From: Marinomonas rhizomae
GTDB taxonomy: Bacteria; Pseudomonadota; Gammaproteobacteria; Pseudomonadales; Marinomonadaceae
NCBI RefSeq assembly: GCF_003315485.1
Contig: NZ_QNSE01000004.1
Location: 186,001-250,000 of the forward strand
DNA length: 64,000 bases
Direction of reading: 5' to 3'
Positions 36,900 to 46,650 of this stretch are shown one piece after another (positions within the stretch are counted from its first letter, which is position 1; each line of letters begins with the position of its first letter). The notes under the pieces were generated by a model. The model was not told the origin of the DNA. It saw only the letters and a program-made list of their open reading frames with translations, and searched no databases. The position numbers were made by a program, and so were the translations under genes.

Positions 36900-37665
36900 T
36901 ATCAATGTGGTTTCTTTGGTTTCGGTCGGTCGTCATCCTCAATCGGGTCGTGCTCGTCGTGCCGAACAAGATGGACAGGCTGTTGAGCTAGGCTTAAAGC
37001 TGGCGGGTAAAGCATTAACTGTGGTGCATGCGGGAAATGCTCAAGAGCCTGTTTTACGACAATACGCAGGTATGGGATTGCCTTCGTTAACTGTATTGGC
37101 ACAAGAAAGTAATTGCGACGCTCTTCCTGTGTTGGTTTCTTTTTTAAAGGACAAGCCTATTGATGTGGTATTAACTGGTGTTCGCGCAGAAAGTGGAGAG
37201 TCCTCCGGAATGCTGCCCTATTTATTGGCAGAACAGTTGGGCTGGTCCCTAGTACCAAGAGTGGCTGATATCATTGGTGTTCAAGGAGATGAAGTGGAGC
37301 TGCTTTTGGCTTTGCCACGTGGGCAGCGGCGCGCGGTAAAGGTGAAATTGCCAATTATTGCTAGCGTTGATAATGCCGCTCAAGAAGCGCGACAAACGGC
37401 GTTTGGTCCAGGATTAAGAGCGCAGTTTAATGTTTTAACGGTAGAAAGTGTGGTAGATGAGTCAGCTAGTCGGTGGCAAATCAACGCGGCTAAGCCTCGC
37501 CCTAAGCGCTTAAAAGTGGTGAAAGCCAAAACCGCGGCAGACCGAATGAAGGCTGCAACAGCAAAGCCTATGGGGAGTGGTGGCAAGATAATGAAGGACG
37601 AAACAGCGGCAGAGAAAGCGCAAGCAATTTTTGATCTTTTATTAGAAGAAAAAGTGGTTCGCTAA
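36889..37665 (+). CDS. Electron transfer flavoprotein beta-type subunit of the dgc operon
   Basis: 258 aa from the ATG after AAGAGGAGAA; an in-frame extension to 36775 lies entirely in the alpha gene and is rejected. ETF-beta features: VSVGRHPQSGRARRAEQDGQ, GVRAESGESSGMLPYLLAEQ and the AMP-loop-like LPRGQRRAVKVKLP. Partner of the alpha subunit just upstream. Confidence 0.88.
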   Translation: MQPNINVVSLVSVGRHPQSGRARRAEQDGQAVELGLKLAGKALTVVHAGNAQEPVLRQYAGMGLPSLTVLAQESNCDALPVLVSFLKDKPIDVVLTGVRAESGESSGMLPYLLAEQLGWSLVPRVADIIGVQGDEVELLLALPRGQRRAVKVKLPIIASVDNAAQEARQTAFGPGLRAQFNVLTVESVVDESASRWQINAAKPRPKRLKVVKAKTAADRMKAATAKPMGSGGKIMKDETAAEKAQAIFDLLLEEKVVR

Positions 37666-37739
37666 GTGCTCGTTTAGGTATAAGCTATATGTCCCATTGG
37701 TTAATGATTGAACAATTTTTTTGTTTATAGGTAGGCAAT

Positions 37740-37970
37740 ATGATGATTGTAGATTTGATCGACGAAGTCGATTTTAAAGAAAGACTCATCGCGCTTGGCG
37801 CTCCTGTAACCCAAGAGCAAAGTCTGGCGCAAGTGCAGGCTGCTGTCTTATCTTGGTTGCAAGAATATCCAGAGCAAACGCCTTTTATAAAAGATCTTTG
37901 TCTTGATATGCAAAAAAATGAGACAACTGTCCTGCCTGAAGTCTCTTGTGTTGTGGCAACTTTCGTTTAA
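37740..37970 (+). CDS. Small hypothetical protein at the end of the dgc operon
   Basis: 76 aa, acidic, with helical pattern (IDEVDFKERLIALGAPVTQE, AQVQAAVLSWLQEYPE) and one Cys-containing tail. Two ATG codons are adjacent at the start. It follows etfB by 74 bases on the same strand. No family or function recognised. Confidence 0.6.
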   Translation: MMIVDLIDEVDFKERLIALGAPVTQEQSLAQVQAAVLSWLQEYPEQTPFIKDLCLDMQKNETTVLPEVSCVVATFV

Positions 37971-38278
37971 TTTTTCCATTCCTATTTATTTTTTCCAGTC
38001 TTAATAATGTCTGGTCTCGGTTGAACCTCCATTTAATTTAGCACTTATCACACCTAGGCTTTTTATAGACTAGGGAATTGTGTCATCTTATTTTTACTCT
38101 ATTCCTTTAGTACACCTGAGTTGAACGCTCTTTTTTGTCTGTTTTTTTGTTTCGAGCTTTGTCCGGTATTCTTAAAATCAACGACATGTTTCACTAGGTG
38201 AAACATGTCGTTTTGATCTTACATTATTTTGTTAGCCTGCAAACGTTCTATAAAACAATTATTAAAAAAGGGCGTTTC
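37971..38278. promoter_or_regulatory. Gene-free region upstream of the porin, with a hairpin palindrome
   Basis: About 308 bases without a gene. It holds a perfect inverted repeat, ACGACATGTTTCAC-TAG-GTGAAACATGTCGT (arms 38181-38194 and 38198-38211), followed by four T. It may end the dgc transcript or act as an operator or 5' leader hairpin of the porin gene; sequence alone does not decide. Confidence 0.5.
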
Positions 38279-39280
38279 ATGATGAAAAAATCACGCAATT
38301 TATTAGCAATGACTTTGTCAGCACCATTTTTATTGTCTCAAATGGCATTGGCAGCGGATGAGTCAGAAGTGGTTGTTAATAAACCAAACTTTACTTTCCT
38401 TACTAGCCTTGGGGTTTTAGAGGTCGAAGATAAAGACTTTGACCCAGAAGCTTTTGAAGCTGAAGTTGGTGTGAATGGTGTTGTTAAAGCGAAAGAGTTT
38501 ACTATGGTGTATAACCTTAAAGCTGACGTATCAGATGCTATTAATAGTAGAGATACTAACGGCACTGAGGGTGAAGCTGACATCCATATTAAAGAAGCTA
38601 GTGTTGTTTTTCCAACGGCATACGGTGCTTTTGTCCTAGCGCCACGTATTACTAGTGGACAGAATCGTGAGCTTTATTCGAATGTTGACATGTTTGAATA
38701 CAATGAAGCCCATTCCGGAGGTGCTGCAACAACAGGCAATACTCTTTATGGTCAACCTTCTGAAGGCGATGATGTTATGGCTTGGTCGTCTCCTAAATTC
38801 ATGGGGGTCAAACTGGTGCTTGCGACGCTATCTTTAAATGAAAATAATGGCGATGACATTGACGCAACAGCCTATCGATTAGTTTATGACAAGGATAATT
38901 TGAATTTAGGTGCGGGTCAGGTCATTGTAAGTAAAGGTATGGCTAATGCATCTAAAAACTACACTCGTTCCGCGCTAACCGCTGGTTATAAGTTCGATAA
39001 TCTTGATCTTGGTGCGACTTATGAGATGAATACGGACACATTTGGCTCTGCTGGTGATTACGATACTTTAGGGGTTGCTGCTCGTTACTATCTTGATAAT
39101 GGCTATTCTATTGCAGCGGCTTACTATGATAAAAACTCTGATGTAGATGCCAACGATAATTATGGCACTGTTTTACAAGTTAAAAAGCAAGTAGGAAAGA
39201 ATATTGCGTTCTGGGCTGAAACGGGTAATTACGATATCACCTCAGACAATGTTGCGCTAGGTGTTAACTTAAGCTATTAA
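38279..39280 (+). CDS. Gram-negative porin
   Basis: 333 aa from ATG 38279. The signal peptide ends at ALA before ADESEVVV. The mature part is a beta-strand-rich sequence with alternating hydrophobic residues and acidic loops, ending in an aromatic-type outer-membrane C-terminus (NVALGVNLSY). It is probably a general or anion-type porin; substrate unknown. It lies after the dgc operon and may help uptake of small quaternary amines, which is only inference. Confidence 0.88.
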   Translation: MMKKSRNLLAMTLSAPFLLSQMALAADESEVVVNKPNFTFLTSLGVLEVEDKDFDPEAFEAEVGVNGVVKAKEFTMVYNLKADVSDAINSRDTNGTEGEADIHIKEASVVFPTAYGAFVLAPRITSGQNRELYSNVDMFEYNEAHSGGAATTGNTLYGQPSEGDDVMAWSSPKFMGVKLVLATLSLNENNGDDIDATAYRLVYDKDNLNLGAGQVIVSKGMANASKNYTRSALTAGYKFDNLDLGATYEMNTDTFGSAGDYDTLGVAARYYLDNGYSIAAAYYDKNSDVDANDNYGTVLQVKKQVGKNIAFWAETGNYDITSDNVALGVNLSY

Positions 39281-39330
39281 TTTATTAAGCGACTAGCTTT
39301 TAAAAAAATACTCTTAAGTTAATGAAAAGA

Positions 39331-39372
39331 AGCCGCTCAAGTATTACTCCCCTTTTGCTTGAGCGGTTTTTT
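39331..39372 (+). terminator. Rho-independent terminator after porin
   Basis: AGCCGCTCAAG pairs with CTTGAGCGGTT across a 16-base loop and is followed by six T. Confidence 0.85.
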
Positions 39373-39540
39373 CTTATCTCAAAAAAAATGACGGTATTCT
39401 GTTTTTTGAATAACCTTAATTCCCACTTAACGATTAGAATTAAGCCAAATAAGAATAATAGATGAGATATTTTTAAGACCGCGACCGTTATTTTTATCGG
39501 TCATTTGATGGTTCTTATAATAATCTCTCCTGATACATAG

Positions 39541-40329
39541 ATGGCTAGACCTATGGTAAAAGCAATTGATTCTGTTACACGAGCGATGCATGTGTTGGAG
39601 AAACTGCAAAAAACTTCTCCACTTTCTCTTTCTGAGTTGCAACGCTGCACAGGTATAAACAAAGCAACATTATTGAGGATTCTAAAAACACTGAGCTTGA
39701 GTGGCTGGGTGGTTAGGTCTCTCAGTGATAGTAAATACAGCTTATCCTCTTCTGTTCTTGAAGATACTCAGCCTAAATCTCAAGAAGCGCGTTTGGCCGA
39801 AGCTGGTGCTCCCATTTTGAACGAACTTTATCAAACGCTCGATTGGCCATCAGATATTGCTATCCGAGATGGGGAGAGAATGAGGCTGATTGAAACCACA
39901 CGTAATCGTACTTCTTTCCTTATTAATCGATCATTATTATGTCGCCCCGAGTTTCTTTATTCGGGCGTTGGGCGTTGTTTCCTGGCTTTTTGTGAAAGTG
40001 ATGAACGGTCAGATATCATTCACTCCCTCAGAAAATTACCAAATAAAGAAGGAAAATTAGCTCATGATAGTATTTGGTTGAGCCAAATGATTGAGCAGAC
40101 TAAAGCATTAGGCTACGGTGTCCGTCAGGTATCGTATTACAATCATCGAAGTGTGAATGGTTTGCCTTTAGAGTCTATTGCTGTCCCTATAAGGCAGAGA
40201 GAGGGGGCACTTCTCGGTTGTCTTTCTTTGACTTGGCCGCAGGGCGGTATCGAGACCTCTCAGTTAGAAAAAAATATCCTTCCAATCTTAAGGGATGCAG
40301 CTATTCGTATTGTTGATAACATGCCTTAG
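39541..40329 (+). CDS. IclR family transcriptional regulator
   Basis: 262 aa. N-terminal winged HTH: MVKAIDSVTRAMHVLEKL, LSLSELQRCTGINKATLLRI, then the wing. The C-terminal effector domain shows VGRCFLAFCESDERSDII and SIAVPIRQREGALLGCLSL. Likely to control the porin, the dgc operon or an unlinked aromatic or amine pathway; the window does not decide. Confidence 0.9.
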   Translation: MARPMVKAIDSVTRAMHVLEKLQKTSPLSLSELQRCTGINKATLLRILKTLSLSGWVVRSLSDSKYSLSSSVLEDTQPKSQEARLAEAGAPILNELYQTLDWPSDIAIRDGERMRLIETTRNRTSFLINRSLLCRPEFLYSGVGRCFLAFCESDERSDIIHSLRKLPNKEGKLAHDSIWLSQMIEQTKALGYGVRQVSYYNHRSVNGLPLESIAVPIRQREGALLGCLSLTWPQGGIETSQLEKNILPILRDAAIRIVDNMP

Positions 40330-40363
40330 ATGAGCTTTTAAACTAAAAAATATTTTTAGTGCG

Positions 40364-40391
40364 AAGAGACAACCCTATGTAGTCTCTTTTT
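40364..40391 (+). terminator. Terminator after IclR gene
   Basis: AAGAGAC pairs with GTCTCTT around an 11-base loop, followed by T. The remaining gene-free DNA to 40648 is AT-rich and contains a weaker A6GCG/CGCT6 inverted pair (40511-40552) but no gene. Confidence 0.7.
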
Positions 40392-40648
40392 AATAGAGAG
40401 TAGTCTGTGTTTATATTCGTTAATTTTTGTAATTAAAGTGTGGTTTGTATTCTGTTAATACAGTATTTTAGGATTAAGGATAAACAAAAAGAACGATAAA
40501 GGGAGGCTTAAAAAAAGCGTTAGCAATTAAATGATATTGAATGCGCTTTTTTGTTAAATTATCAATCAGTTAGAACGTTAGCTAGCTTATCATATACTAA
40601 CGTTTGAATTTATTGATGTCACCTAAAATATCTTTTGGATATGCCGTT

Positions 40649-42616
40649 ATGAAAATCAAAACGAAATTACTTATAGCCTTTTCAGTTGCGACTTTATTGC
40701 CCGTTTTAGTAGTAAGTTCAATTACTGCCTATCTCGCTTCAAATCAAGCAATAAAGAGTTTTTCACAGAATAGTGAACAAACTCTAGGTACAGTCGAGCA
40801 ATCTTTCGACCAATTTATGAGTGATATAAAATCAGTTGTTGGTTTTATTGCGGACAGTGCCACTGTGACTAATCCCGATGCAACACTATTGACGACTTAT
40901 TTTGAGCCTAAAGGTAAAGCACCAAGTCAAATTGCCGCACAGAATGGTGGCTATGAAGCGGATGTGTTTACTATGTTTGAGGCGATTGGTAAAAATAACT
41001 CAAATTACGTATACGTCTACATGGGGGATGAAAAGGGCGGTTATGCAGAATGGCCGGGAACCTATGAATACGCTGAATGGCACCCTAAGCAGCGTCCTTG
41101 GTACACAAAAGCTATGGAGGCTCCTGGCAAAGTTATCTTACGTGATGCTTATTATTGGGCTGCTGATGATGCGGTTTATGTGTCTGCGGTACGGACATAT
41201 AAAAAAGGGAGTGCCATTGGTGGTGTCGTTGCTGTAGACGTTTCGATTAAAACACTAACAGAGATGGCGAATAATACGAAACTGGGGGATTCCGGTAGCA
41301 TCATGGTGATTGAAAATACTGGTACTGTCCTAGTTGATGCGCTTCATGCTGATAATAACTTCAAAAAAATCAGTGAAATAGAGGGAGATGCGTATGGAAA
41401 AATTGCGCAGACTTCGTCCGGTTTAATTAGTTTTAAACTGGATGGTGAAGAGTATTATGCTGATGTTTATACCTCGCCTAATTTAAAATGGAAGTTTGTT
41501 GCTTTAATGCCAGCCGCTGAAATTTATGCTGGCACCGCTGAGCTAGTAAAAACGACAGCCATTGTTTGTGTCTTGCTATTAATTGTATTTGGCCTTGTCG
41601 CTTATTTTATGGCGAGAAGCTTAATTACTCCGATCGAATCTGTTTCGAATCACTTACGTATACTTGCTGAAGGCGAAGGGGATTTAACATCTAAAATTGA
41701 AATTAATACCAATGATGAAACAAGCGTTTTGTCTAATTGGTTTAACCAGTTTATTGAATCGACTCGCAAGCTTATGCTTGGTATTAAAGACTCAAGTATA
41801 CAAATAGATAAAGCGGCTGCGGAAACCTCTGCAAAAGCAAGCGAAGTGGCTCAGTCTGCTACGGATCAATTGCAGTCCATTGAATTGATTTCAGAAGCTG
41901 GACAGCAAATGCTGATTGCATCGAATGAAGCTGCCGAGAGTTGCGCTAACTCTGCTCAGTTTTCTGAGAAAGGGTTGGAAACCACTATTGCGGGTAAAAA
42001 TCTTCTTAAGAACAGCGCAGAAGGGGTAAATCGTTTAGGGGCTCGACTAAAAGATTCCAATCAAATTATTACTGAGCTGCAAAAAGAAACCACGAATATC
42101 AACCAGATTTTATCGACAATACAGGCGATTGCAGAGCAAACCAACTTGTTGGCATTGAACGCAGCGATTGAGGCGGCGCGAGCAGGAGAGCAAGGTCGAG
42201 GTTTTGCTGTAGTGGCTGACGAAGTACGGACTCTTGCGGGACGCACACAAGAGTCGACTGAACAAATTAGTAATATCTTGGGGCTTTTGGCGAATAGAAC
42301 CAAGCAAGCTTCAGAGTCCATGGTAACGAGCTTGGCGGAATCTGAAAGTGCTATTAGCTTGTCTGATCAGGCGCTGCAATCCTTCGAACAAATAGAAGAT
42401 GTAGTGAAGCAAATGCGTGATATGACAATGCAGACAGCGGCTTCAGCGGAAGAGCAACGTGCAGTGACGGAAGGTGTGAATGAAAATATCAGTGCGATAA
42501 GCGAAGCTGCGCATCGTGTTTCAAATATATCTGGTGATGTAGCAGGCCTTTGTAAGAAGCAAGATCAATTGAGCAAAGAATTACATTCTATGGTTGTTCG
42601 CTTCCGTACTGAATAA
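40649..42616 (+). CDS. Methyl-accepting chemotaxis protein with dCache sensor
   Basis: 655 aa from ATG 40649 ([20 protein letters not shown]). Membrane segment 1 (about 7-30), periplasmic double-Cache domain (about 33-300; [19 protein letters not shown] is a typical Cache_1 segment), membrane segment 2 (about 310-330), HAMP and the signalling domain with [20 protein letters not shown]. dCache receptors often bind amino acids or amines directly; a quaternary amine or purine ligand is conceivable from context, not shown. Confidence 0.93.
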   Translation: MKIKTKLLIAFSVATLLPVLVVSSITAYLASNQAIKSFSQNSEQTLGTVEQSFDQFMSDIKSVVGFIADSATVTNPDATLLTTYFEPKGKAPSQIAAQNGGYEADVFTMFEAIGKNNSNYVYVYMGDEKGGYAEWPGTYEYAEWHPKQRPWYTKAMEAPGKVILRDAYYWAADDAVYVSAVRTYKKGSAIGGVVAVDVSIKTLTEMANNTKLGDSGSIMVIENTGTVLVDALHADNNFKKISEIEGDAYGKIAQTSSGLISFKLDGEEYYADVYTSPNLKWKFVALMPAAEIYAGTAELVKTTAIVCVLLLIVFGLVAYFMARSLITPIESVSNHLRILAEGEGDLTSKIEINTNDETSVLSNWFNQFIESTRKLMLGIKDSSIQIDKAAAETSAKASEVAQSATDQLQSIELISEAGQQMLIASNEAAESCANSAQFSEKGLETTIAGKNLLKNSAEGVNRLGARLKDSNQIITELQKETTNINQILSTIQAIAEQTNLLALNAAIEAARAGEQGRGFAVVADEVRTLAGRTQESTEQISNILGLLANRTKQASESMVTSLAESESAISLSDQALQSFEQIEDVVKQMRDMTMQTAASAEEQRAVTEGVNENISAISEAAHRVSNISGDVAGLCKKQDQLSKELHSMVVRFRTE

Positions 42617-42644
42617 ATTCGACGCTTTTTTTGGGTAATATACG

Positions 42645-42679
42645 AAAGCTTCTCTCCTTGTATGGAGAGGAGCTTTTTT
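42645..42679 (+). terminator. Terminator after chemoreceptor gene
   Basis: AAAGCTTCTCTCC pairs with GGAGAGGAGCTTT around TTGTAT, with a T run. Confidence 0.8.
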
Positions 42680-42717
42680 GTTTTAGATATTCTTAAAAGT
42701 CCTTTCTAATATGATGT

Positions 42718-42736
42718 GATAACGATTATCATAACC
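42718..42736 (+). promoter_or_regulatory. Fur box
   Basis: GATAACGATTATCATAACC matches the 19-bp Fur consensus GATAATGATAATCATTATC at 15 positions. It lies 28 bases ahead of the iron-complex binding protein gene, so repression by iron-loaded Fur is expected. Confidence 0.75.
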
Positions 42737-42763
42737 AATCAATTTCTTTATTAAGGTATAAGC

Positions 42764-43846
42764 ATGGTTAAGTCGTTTTTAATGTTTCTGTTCACTCTTG
42801 TTGTGAGTGCAACTTGGGCTGGTCAAGTTACGGTGAAGGATGTCCTTGGTCGTAATGTCACATTTAATGCGCCAGCTCAACGTGTCATTGTCGGTTTCTA
42901 CCCTGAAGATTATATGGCTATTGGCACGGAAGCCGCTTACGACAAGGTGGTTGGTATGTCTAAATACATTTGGCAAGCGCGTCCTGCTAATTGGGACATG
43001 TATGTCAAACATCGCCCATCTTTAGAGCATATTCCTGGTATTGGACGTGTTGATACGCAAACTTTTTCTGTAGAAAAAGTTATTAGCTTGAACCCAGATG
43101 TTTTGATGTTGGCGGATTGGCAATTCAAGGGCTTAGGTACTGATATTGAGCGTATTGAAAATACGGGTATCAAAGTCATTGTTGTGGATTACAACGCCCA
43201 AACATTGGAGCGCCATCTAAAAAGCACTGAGTTAATCGGTGTTATTACAGGCCAGGAAAAACGTGCCGCGACTATTGCTGCCGAGTATAAAAAAACCGTT
43301 GAAAGCATCAGTAAGCGTCTTGCGGATGCGAATCTACCTGCTCCAAAAGTTTATACCGAGTTTGGCGCTTCCGGTGTGCAAGAGCTTGGTTTTACCTTTG
43401 GTAAAAATATGTGGGGTGCAATTTCGACTATGGCAGGTGGCGACAATATTTCTGCCCCCTTTGTGGAGTGGTGGGGGAAATTGAATCCTGAGCAAGTGAT
43501 TGCTTCCAATCCTGATGTGATTGTCATTACAGGTTATGAAACAGGCAAGGGCTCTGATTCTATGATAATGGGGCAGGGCGTTGACAAAGCTGAAGCTCGT
43601 AAGCGTCTAGAAGGTTATAAAAATCGTGTGGGCTGGTCTTCTATCTCAGCTGTAAAAAACAACCGTTTATACGGTGCCTATCATGGTGCATGCCGTACTA
43701 TTTTAGACAGTGCAATGATCGAATTTTACGCAAAAGCTATGTACCCAGATTTGTTCGCAGACCTGAACCCAGAACAAGCCTATTTAGATTTCTATAAAAA
43801 GTATCTTCCTGTTAAGCCGCAAGGAACCTTTACTTTAGCGCTATAA
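42764..43846 (+). CDS. Iron-complex ABC transporter substrate-binding protein
   Basis: 360 aa with an N-terminal signal peptide (to about residue 19, TWAGQVTV). BtuF/FepB-type features: VTVKDVLGRNVTFNAPAQRV, LNPDVLMLADWQF (about 109-121), ASNPDVIVITGYE and a C-terminal YPDLFADLNPEQAYLDFYKK. It binds a siderophore or haem-like iron complex in the periplasm. A Fur box precedes it and terminators flank it, so it is transcribed alone; the permease and ATPase are not adjacent. Confidence 0.88.
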   Translation: MVKSFLMFLFTLVVSATWAGQVTVKDVLGRNVTFNAPAQRVIVGFYPEDYMAIGTEAAYDKVVGMSKYIWQARPANWDMYVKHRPSLEHIPGIGRVDTQTFSVEKVISLNPDVLMLADWQFKGLGTDIERIENTGIKVIVVDYNAQTLERHLKSTELIGVITGQEKRAATIAAEYKKTVESISKRLADANLPAPKVYTEFGASGVQELGFTFGKNMWGAISTMAGGDNISAPFVEWWGKLNPEQVIASNPDVIVITGYETGKGSDSMIMGQGVDKAEARKRLEGYKNRVGWSSISAVKNNRLYGAYHGACRTILDSAMIEFYAKAMYPDLFADLNPEQAYLDFYKKYLPVKPQGTFTLAL

Positions 43847-43864
43847 GAGTATTTTTCAATAGGT

Positions 43865-43910
43865 AAAAAAAGGGCGTTCTACTTAGTAGGTAGAACGCCC
43901 TTTTTATTTT
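43865..43910. terminator. Bidirectional terminator
   Basis: A7GGGCGTTCTAC pairs with GTAGAACGCCCT5 around TTAGTAG; A and T runs on both sides allow use by the iron-binding protein gene and by the leftward hpxO gene. Confidence 0.85.
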
Positions 43911-44008
43911 CATTAAGCTTTATGTTTTCTATCCATTACTCGTCAGTCAGCTTTAATGAGGCTAAAACTAAAGAATGTTCGTGGCCACTTAGGAGTCTGT
44001 TGCGGGAT

Positions 44009-45187
44009 TTACGCCAACGGCCCACTCACAATGGTGGCGCGCAGTCCTGCAATAATGTTTTCGCCCGTTTCGTGTCTTAGTTCGTCGTACCAAGCTTGGG
44101 TTTCTTGCATGTCTTTACCATGAGTAACATCGCAACGTTTACGAGCTTTTAAGACCAGATCTTTGACACGGAAGCGGCGTTCTTCTTCGTATTGCTTCAA
44201 AGCGGCTAGCACACCAGAAACCGTTTTGCCTTTCTCTTTGAATTGATCCGCGAAACACTGACCAAGCACGACGGCATCTTCCAGTGCAGAGCAGCCACCT
44301 TGGCCAATGTCTGGTGTTGTGCTGTGGGCCGCATCGCCGAGTAAGGCGATATTGCCTTTTACCAAGGTATCGAAGGGTTCGATATCATGAATCTCAATGC
44401 GGTTGGTGGTTTCTGGATTAATGGCAGCAATCAATTTTTGAACGGGTTCAGCCCAGCCAGTAAAGTAACCTGTTAGATCAGCCACCACAGTGCTTCTGTC
44501 TTCTGCTAGACCTTTTGGCAACGGCACATCAAAGAAGAAGTAAAAGCGACCAGCGGCAATCGGCATAATGGAAACGCGTTTGCCTTCGCCAACAAAGGTG
44601 GTCCATTGATCGGCAGGAGCAATACTTTCGTCTATTTCTACCAAGCCATTCCAGTTTACATAATCGGCATAGCGGCGTTCTGTTTGATAGCCAATCACAT
44701 CAGCACGGACAGCAGAATGTGTACCATCGGCTGCAATCATAAAATCACCCGTAGCGCTGCTGCCATCGGTAAAATACGCGGTTACGCCTATGTCACTTTG
44801 CTCGACTTTTTCGATGCGTTTGCCGAACTGTATTTTATCGCGTCCCCACCAATCGACCATTTGGCTTTGTAAATCGGCACGTGATACGGGGCAAGGGCGC
44901 TCGCCAACAGCGTCAACTAATGGGGCAAGACTGAACTGTGTCATTACGCTGCCTGTAATGCCATCGTGATACGCCATGTTGTGCATCGGGCCGCCGAGCT
45001 CATCTATAATGCTGCCCATACCTAAATGGTTCATACATTTTACGCCGTTAGACCAAATTGAAAGCGCCGCACCGACAGGTTTGATTTCTTTTACCGCTTC
45101 AAAAATATCGCATTCGATACCTTGTTGTTTTAATGCTGCTGCCGCTGACATGCCACCGATACCAGCGCCGATAATAAGTGCTTTCAT
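44009..45187 (-). CDS. hpxO: FAD-dependent urate hydroxylase
   Basis: 392 aa. FAD-binding GAGIGGMSAAAALKQ at 7-21, the DG-like motif ATGDFMIAADGTHSAVR (about 146-162) and GD motif NIALLGDAAHSTTPDIGQGG (about 279-298). HpxO oxidises urate to 5-hydroxyisourate with NADH and O2, as in Klebsiella. UraH and UraD genes nearby complete the path to S-allantoin. It ends near a bidirectional terminator. Confidence 0.92.
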   Translation of the reverse strand: MKALIIGAGIGGMSAAAALKQQGIECDIFEAVKEIKPVGAALSIWSNGVKCMNHLGMGSIIDELGGPMHNMAYHDGITGSVMTQFSLAPLVDAVGERPCPVSRADLQSQMVDWWGRDKIQFGKRIEKVEQSDIGVTAYFTDGSSATGDFMIAADGTHSAVRADVIGYQTERRYADYVNWNGLVEIDESIAPADQWTTFVGEGKRVSIMPIAAGRFYFFFDVPLPKGLAEDRSTVVADLTGYFTGWAEPVQKLIAAINPETTNRIEIHDIEPFDTLVKGNIALLGDAAHSTTPDIGQGGCSALEDAVVLGQCFADQFKEKGKTVSGVLAALKQYEEERRFRVKDLVLKARKRCDVTHGKDMQETQAWYDELRHETGENIIAGLRATIVSGPLA

Positions 45188-45479
45188 ATGATTCCCCTTT
45201 AATCTTTCGCTTGTTTTCGCGTTGTCTTAGCGAATGTTTAATCTTTTATTAAAGGAGTAAATGGCAATAAATATGCCATGAAACAAATGAACCTATATTT
45301 TAATCTGTGAAACCTTTGTTTTAGGGCGATGCGCAATCAATGGTGATAAATCAAAGAAGAAAAAGGCTTACTTTCTTCTTTGACCGATAGGACAGGGAAT
45401 GATTTATCTTGGTGCGTATCAAGTGGGTTTTGCTTTATTCTGGCTCATTAAACCTTGCGCTAACGCTAATTGTATTTGA
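45188..45479. other. Gene-free spacer between hpxO and uraH
   Basis: 292 bases. It holds a palindrome ATGGCA-N7-TGCCAT (45261-45279) close to the hpxO start that may be an operator, and a 12-base inverted repeat TCAAAGAAGAAA...TTTCTTCTTTGA (45351-45383). No gene seen. Confidence 0.4.
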
Positions 45480-45851
45480 CTAGCTGCCACGATAAGTGCT
45501 GTAAGAATAAGGCGAGACAAGTAATGGAATGTGATAATGCGCGTTTTCATCATTGATACCAAAACGAATAACCACGGTGTTTAAAAAGCTAGGAGCTTCA
45601 GGCTGTTTATTCTCGGAGCCTTCGGTAGTGTTAGCAAAGTACTCGTCAATGGCAAACTCCAGTTCGTACACGCCCACTGAGAAGTTATCAGCTTGTAGCA
45701 AGGGTTGATCACAGCGGCCATCGTTATTGGACACCGTGCTATGAATAAGCTGTCGTTGGCCTTCTGCAGAATGCTGGTAAAGGTGTATTTTTACGCCAGC
45801 TGCCGCCACGCCTTTTGTAGTATCTAAAATGTGAGTGGTTAAGTATCCCAT
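45480..45851 (-). CDS. uraH: 5-hydroxyisourate hydrolase
   Basis: 123 aa, a transthyretin-related protein of normal bacterial length without a signal peptide. Family features: GYLTTHILDTTKGVAAAG at the start with the active-site His, NDGRCDQPLL with the active-site Arg, and the hallmark C-terminus SYSTYRGS. It converts 5-hydroxyisourate to OHCU. Divergent from uraD across 195 bases. Confidence 0.95.
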   Translation of the reverse strand: MGYLTTHILDTTKGVAAAGVKIHLYQHSAEGQRQLIHSTVSNNDGRCDQPLLQADNFSVGVYELEFAIDEYFANTTEGSENKQPEAPSFLNTVVIRFGINDENAHYHIPLLVSPYSYSTYRGS

Positions 45852-46046
45852 TGTTTTACCTCAATCTAATGTGAAAGCTTGCCTGATTTTTGCAGGTAAG
45901 TGTCTTTATAAGTGAAATGTATCTGAAAATATTGTTTCATAGAGATCAATATTTGTGCCATGTGTTTCTGTAATACGATTTTTTGTTGTTTATAGAGATC
46001 TTTTTTGTAAGAATTTTTTAGCGCCGTCAGAATTTGGAGTCCTATT

Positions 46047-46568
46047 ATGCACGACCCGTTAGCTGCGATTAGCCAAATGGAAAAAGCGGATTTTATCGCG
46101 ATATTTAGCAATATCTATGAACATTCCACTTGGGTAGCAGAAGAGTTATGGCGACAAAAAGTCGAGCATCCAAGTGAGTATTTCAACAGTATCGACAAAA
46201 TCAAAGCTACCATGGCAGATATCGTAGAACAAAGTACAGACGAACAAAAACTCATACTGCTAAGGGCTCACCCAGATTTAGCAGGCAAAGCGGCTTTAGC
46301 TGGCGAGCTTACTCAGGCGTCGACGTCAGAACAATCAGGAGCTGGACTGGATCAATGTTCAGAAGAAGAGCTAGCGCATTTCTTACAGCTGAACGATACC
46401 TACCGAGAGAAGTTTGGTTTTCCCTTCATTATGGCCGTGAAGGGCGCAACTAAAGATCAAATACTTGCAGGCTTTGAAGCCAGAACGCCCAATGACTGGC
46501 AAACAGAGTTTGACCGCGCCATGAGCGAGGTGCATAAGATCGCAGGGTTTAGATTGGCGGATCTATAA
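46047..46568 (+). CDS. uraD: OHCU decarboxylase
   Basis: 173 aa. Family motifs: FIAIFSNIYEHSTWVAEELW (about 13-32), LILLRAHPDLAGKAALAGEL (about 71-90) with the catalytic His, STSEQSGAGLD and FGFPFIMAVKGATKDQIL (about 123-140). It decarboxylates OHCU to S-allantoin. Divergent from uraH and convergent with the 2OG-oxygenase gene. Confidence 0.95.
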   Translation: MHDPLAAISQMEKADFIAIFSNIYEHSTWVAEELWRQKVEHPSEYFNSIDKIKATMADIVEQSTDEQKLILLRAHPDLAGKAALAGELTQASTSEQSGAGLDQCSEEELAHFLQLNDTYREKFGFPFIMAVKGATKDQILAGFEARTPNDWQTEFDRAMSEVHKIAGFRLADL

Positions 46569-46591
46569 CATTGTTCTAAGTTATTGATATA

Positions 46592-46630
46592 AAAAAACCG
46601 CTATTGTTTTGTGAAAATCAATGGCGGTTA
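46592..46630 (-). terminator. Terminator between uraD and oxygenase gene
   Basis: ACCGCTAT pairs with ATGGCGGT (one G-U), preceded by A7 on the plus strand, so the T run serves the leftward oxygenase operon. Confidence 0.65.
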
Positions 46631-46650
46631 TTCTTGTGTCATATGAAAAT

